NCBI GenBank assembly: GCA_021413675.1
Contig: JAIOQA010000275.1
Location: 27,901-91,900 of the forward strand
Length of the DNA: 64,000 nucleotides
Source: Deltaproteobacteria bacterium
Lineage (GTDB): Bacteria; Myxococcota_A; Polyangia; Haliangiales; Haliangiaceae
Direction of reading: 5' to 3'
The notes under the pieces were generated by a model that saw only the letters and a list, made by a program, of their open reading frames with translations, ran no database searches and had not been told where the DNA came from. Shown here one piece after another: positions 60,814-64,000 of this stretch. Position 1 is the stretch's first letter; the number at the start of each line of letters is the position of its first letter. Both the position numbers and the translations under genes were made by a program.

Positions 60814-63800
60814 ATGGGGCAGGACGCCGCGCTCGGCGGCTCGCTGGATGACGACCGCTTCGAGGTGCGCGGCAACCTCGGATCGGGCGGCATGGGCGTG
60901 GTCTATCGCGCACTCGATCGACGCCTCGGGCGCGAGGTCGCGATGAAGGCGCTGCGCCACGCGAGCGGGCGCGACCTGTATCGCTTCAAGCGCGAGTTCC
61001 GCGCGCTCGCCGACATCGTCCATCCCAACCTCGCCGCGCTCTACGAGCTCCACACCCACGACGACGAGTGGTTCTTCACGATGGAGCTGGTCGAGGGCCA
61101 GGGCTTCATCGACTGGGTGCGGCCAGCGCCACCGGGCGGCGCCACCGACGGCGACGACACGATGCCGTCGCGCAACCGCGCGCGCTCGCGGCAGGAGATC
61201 GCCGCGGCGCCGCTCGATCTCTCGCGCCTCCGCACGGCGCTGCCGGCGCTCGTCGACGGCGTGCTCGCGCTGCACGTGTCCGGCAAGCTGCACCGCGATC
61301 TCAAGCCGTCGAACGTGATGGTCGATCACGGCGGGCGCGTGGTGCTGCTCGACTTCGGGCTCATCCACGAGCTCGACGACAGCGGCGACACCGATCGCAC
61401 GCACGAGCGCGCGGCGGTCGGTACGCCGGCGTACATGTCCCCCGAGCAAGCCGCGGATCAACCGCTGACCGAGGCGTCCGACTGGTACGCGGTCGGCGTG
61501 ATGCTGTACGAGGCGCTGACCGGGCGGCGGCCGTTCGAGGGCAACGCCGAGGAGGTCATGCGGCGCAAGCAGACCGAGGTGCCGCCGGCGCCGCGGACGC
61601 TGGCGGCCGGCGTGCCCGACGCCCTCGATGCGCTGTGCATGCGGCTGCTCAAGCGCGCGCCGCGCGAGCGCCCGGACGGCCGCGCGATCCTCACCGCGCT
61701 GGGCGGCGCGCCGTCGACCGAGACCGAGGATCTCGCGCGCGTCCTCCACACCCACGCGTTCGTCGGGCGCGAGGCCGAGCTGACCGCGCTGCGGCGCGCG
61801 TTCGGTGACGCGCGGCGGCGCACCGTCGCGACCTTCGTGGCCGGCGACTCCGGCATGGGCAAGACCCAGCTGGTCCGCAAGTTCCTCGACGAGATCGGCG
61901 ATCGCGCGCTGGTGCTCGAGGGCCGCTGCTACGAGCGCGAGTCGGTGCCGTTCAAGACCCTCGACACCGTGATCGACGCGCTCGCGACCGGGCTGGTGCG
62001 CATGCCGGCCAAGCGGCTCGAGAGCGTGCTGCCGCGCGACGTGGCCGCGCTCGCCCGCCTGTTCCCGGTGCTGCGCCGGGTGCCGGCGATCGCCGATCGC
62101 GCGGTCGGCGCGACGGTGCCGCCCGACCCGCAGGAGCTCCGCCGCCGCGGCTTCAGCGCGCTCCGCTTCCTGTTCAACCGGCTGTCGATGATCGCGCCGC
62201 TGGTGGTGGCGATCGACGACGTGCAGTGGGGTGACGCGGATAGCTCGGTGTTCCTCGCCGATCTGATCCACCACCCCGAGCCGATGCCGCTCCTGCTCGT
62301 GCTGGTGCACCGCCGCGAGGACGACGACGGCATCGTCGCGCAGCTGCACAACGGCCCGGCGGTCGGGCGCGGCACCGGCGACGTGCGCATGATCGACGTC
62401 GGGCCGCTGTCGCCGGCCGAGGCGATCTCGCTGGTCGCCGAGCTCGGCGGCGACGCCGCGCTGGCCGCGCCGGCGGTGCGCGACGCCGGCGGTCACCCGC
62501 TGTTCCTCGCCGAGCTCGCGCGCGAGTCGTCGCCGGGTTCGGCGCCGCCCAACCTCGACGCGCTGCTCGCGGCGCGCATCGCGGCGCTGCCGGCCTCGGC
62601 GCGCGCGCTCCTGGGCGCGGTCGCGGTCGCGGCCCGGCCGCTGCGCCTCGACGACGCGGTCCGCGCGGCCGGCGGCGTCGGCGGTCAGGAGCTGTCGCGC
62701 CTGCGCGCCGATCGCCTGATCCGCATCCGGCGGATCGGCGCCGACGAGGCGGCGTCGCTCGAGCCGTATCACGACCGGGTGCGCGCGGCGATGACCGCCG
62801 AGCTGCACGGCCCCGAGCTGCGCGCCGTCCATCGCGCGCTCGCGGAGACCGTGCTCGCGCGCTCGCCGGGGCCGCGCGACTTCGACGGCCTGGTCGATCA
62901 CTGGCTCGGCGCGGGCGAGCCGGTCCGCGCCGCCGACTACGCGGTGCGCGCGGCCAAGGTCGCCGAGGAGGCCCTCGCGTTCCACCGGGCCGCGGAGCTG
63001 TACGCGCTCGCGATCGAGCACGGCTCGCTGTCGCGCGATGCGGCGCGGCCGATCCAGCGGCTGCGCGCGATCGCGCTCGCCAACGCCGGCCAGCTCGAGG
63101 AGGCCGCGCGCGCCTACGAGGCCGCGGCCGATGGCGCGGATCCGGCGGAGGCGCTCGAGCTCGATCGGCTGCGGCTCGAGCAGCTGCTCCGCCGCGGCAA
63201 GCTCGACGAGGGCCTGGTGCTGGCGCGCAAGGTGCTCGCCGCCATCGGCGTCGAGCTGCCGGTCTCGCACTCCGCGGCGGTGCGCACCGTGATCGGCCAG
63301 CGTCTCAAGCTGCGGTGGCGCGGGCTCGGCTTCAAGGAGCGGCGCACGGACGAGATCCCGGCGGAGGAGCTGCGTCGGGTCGACATCCTGTTCTCGGTGT
63401 CGAGCGGCCTGTCGTTCGTCGACACCGCGATCGGCAAGGTGATCCAGCACCACTACCTGCGCGCCGCGCTCGACGCCGGCGAGCTCGGCCGGGTGTGCAA
63501 CGCGCTGTCGCAGGAGATCGGCTACCTGGCCAGCGGCGGCATCACCAACAAGAAGCGCGTCGATCGGCTCGCCACCGTGGTGCGCGAGGTCTCCGGCCGC
63601 GTCGGCCATCCGTACGAGGTCGGCCTCTCGACCGCCACGATCGGGCTCGGATCCTTCCTGCTCGGCCAGTGGCGCGACGCGCGCGACGCGATCCAGCAGG
63701 GCCTCAAGGTCATGCGCGATCACGGTGAGGGCGTGCGCTGGGAGCTCGACGTCAGCGAGCTGTTCCTCATGTCGGCCTTGTTCTACCTGGGCGACATGAA

Positions 63801-64000
63801 GGAGATGACGCGCATGGTGCCGCTGCTGCTGCGCGAGGCGGTGGAGCGCGGCGATCTCTACGCGCAGCACGGCCTGCGCGGCTGGCGCAGCAACGCGGCG
63901 TGGCTGGCGATGGGCCAGCCCGGTGACGCCCGCGCGCACGTGCTCGCGGTCGCCAGCGAGCGCGGCCCCGGTGAGCGGTTCACGCTGCACCACTACTACG
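60814..64000 (+). CDS. Ser/Thr kinase-ATPase-helical-repeat protein (partial at window end)
   Basis: The ATG at 60814 begins a frame still open at the window edge (1062 codons visible). Kinase motifs: [24 protein letters not shown] and GTPAYMSPEQ. The ATPase has Walker A GDSGMGKT near residue 344 and Walker B VAIDDVQW near 466, followed by an Ala-rich helical-repeat region. It is a paralogue of the protein at 9259-12990 over its full visible length but lacks the insertion found there. It starts divergently from the 50.7-60.6 kb operon, so the two could share regulation. Confidence 0.9.
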   Translation, partial: MGQDAALGGSLDDDRFEVRGNLGSGGMGVVYRALDRRLGREVAMKALRHASGRDLYRFKREFRALADIVHPNLAALYELHTHDDEWFFTMELVEGQGFIDWVRPAPPGGATDGDDTMPSRNRARSRQEIAAAPLDLSRLRTALPALVDGVLALHVSGKLHRDLKPSNVMVDHGGRVVLLDFGLIHELDDSGDTDRTHERAAVGTPAYMSPEQAADQPLTEASDWYAVGVMLYEALTGRRPFEGNAEEVMRRKQTEVPPAPRTLAAGVPDALDALCMRLLKRAPRERPDGRAILTALGGAPSTETEDLARVLHTHAFVGREAELTALRRAFGDARRRTVATFVAGDSGMGKTQLVRKFLDEIGDRALVLEGRCYERESVPFKTLDTVIDALATGLVRMPAKRLESVLPRDVAALARLFPVLRRVPAIADRAVGATVPPDPQELRRRGFSALRFLFNRLSMIAPLVVAIDDVQWGDADSSVFLADLIHHPEPMPLLLVLVHRREDDDGIVAQLHNGPAVGRGTGDVRMIDVGPLSPAEAISLVAELGGDAALAAPAVRDAGGHPLFLAELARESSPGSAPPNLDALLAARIAALPASARALLGAVAVAARPLRLDDAVRAAGGVGGQELSRLRADRLIRIRRIGADEAASLEPYHDRVRAAMTAELHGPELRAVHRALAETVLARSPGPRDFDGLVDHWLGAGEPVRAADYAVRAAKVAEEALAFHRAAELYALAIEHGSLSRDAARPIQRLRAIALANAGQLEEAARAYEAAADGADPAEALELDRLRLEQLLRRGKLDEGLVLARKVLAAIGVELPVSHSAAVRTVIGQRLKLRWRGLGFKERRTDEIPAEELRRVDILFSVSSGLSFVDTAIGKVIQHHYLRAALDAGELGRVCNALSQEIGYLASGGITNKKRVDRLATVVREVSGRVGHPYEVGLSTATIGLGSFLLGQWRDARDAIQQGLKVMRDHGEGVRWELDVSELFLMSALFYLGDMKEMTRMVPLLLREAVERGDLYAQHGLRGWRSNAAWLAMGQPGDARAHVLAVASERGPGERFTLHHYY

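Noticed and set aside
60721..63993. Very long open frame on the minus strand (1090 codons)
   Set aside because: It is antisense to the kinase-ATPase gene at 60814, which has intact motifs. The minus-strand translation is Arg/Ala/Asp-rich without domain features, typical of high-GC shadow frames.

Overview
The window is very GC-rich, densely packed bacterial chromosome. It has many GTG starts, ATGA/GTGA/TGATG gene overlaps, numerous lipoproteins, Hanks-type kinases (two fused to an ATPase and helical repeats), AgmX-like lipoproteins, FG-GAP and Kelch surface proteins, and hybrid histidine kinases. This points to Myxococcota (former Deltaproteobacteria), perhaps the Haliangium/Kofleria side; that placement is inference from gene content. 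No rRNA, tRNA, CRISPR array, transposase or phage gene was recognised.

Layout. 0-9 kb: end of an unknown gene, two glutaredoxin-fold proteins (one without the catalytic Cys), a membrane Ser/Thr kinase, a peptidase-U32 protein and a divergent membrane pyrophosphatase (hppA). 9-13 kb: a kinase-ATPase-helical-repeat protein whose ATPase is split by a 102-bp in-frame palindromic insertion. 13-15.5 kb: an SPFH/ribbon-helix-helix pair behind a perfect 24-bp palindrome, then pdxJ. 15-22 kb: surface lipoproteins and a Nudix hydrolase. 22-31 kb: an acyl-CoA operon (thiolase, hydroxyacyl-CoA dehydrogenase, enoyl-CoA hydratase, two acyl-CoA dehydrogenases, B12-binding mutase subunit, MeaB chaperone) interleaved with three lipoproteins. 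The mutase large subunit lies apart at 34.4-36 kb on the other strand. 31-40 kb: a geranylgeranyl-reductase-like flavoprotein, an HU/IHF protein with an acidic tail, a DUF885-type lipoprotein and unknown proteins.

40.3-44.7 kb (minus strand) is an orphan type VI-like spike operon: two unknown proteins, a VgrG-tail-like protein, a PAAR-like protein and a Trm112-methyltransferase gene interrupted by an in-frame TAG. 43.8-45.5 kb is rich in tandem and inverted repeats around a four-helix-bundle gene. 45.5-50.7 kb holds envelope genes: a FadL-type porin, a hydrolase lipoprotein, a small barrel and a c-type cytochrome lipoprotein. The last two share a Fur-box-like palindrome over their start codons.

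The most striking locus is a minus-strand run of seven tightly spaced genes at 50.7-60.6 kb: an HTH-receiver regulator, a thiamine-diphosphate acyloin/acetolactate-synthase-like enzyme, a cytochrome P450, a methyltransferase, a KAS III homologue without its catalytic Cys, a double-kinase hybrid sensor and a receiver-kinase protein. It looks like a compact pathway for a small acyloin/ketone-type metabolite combined with its own two-component circuit. A second kinase-ATPase paralogue runs off the right edge.
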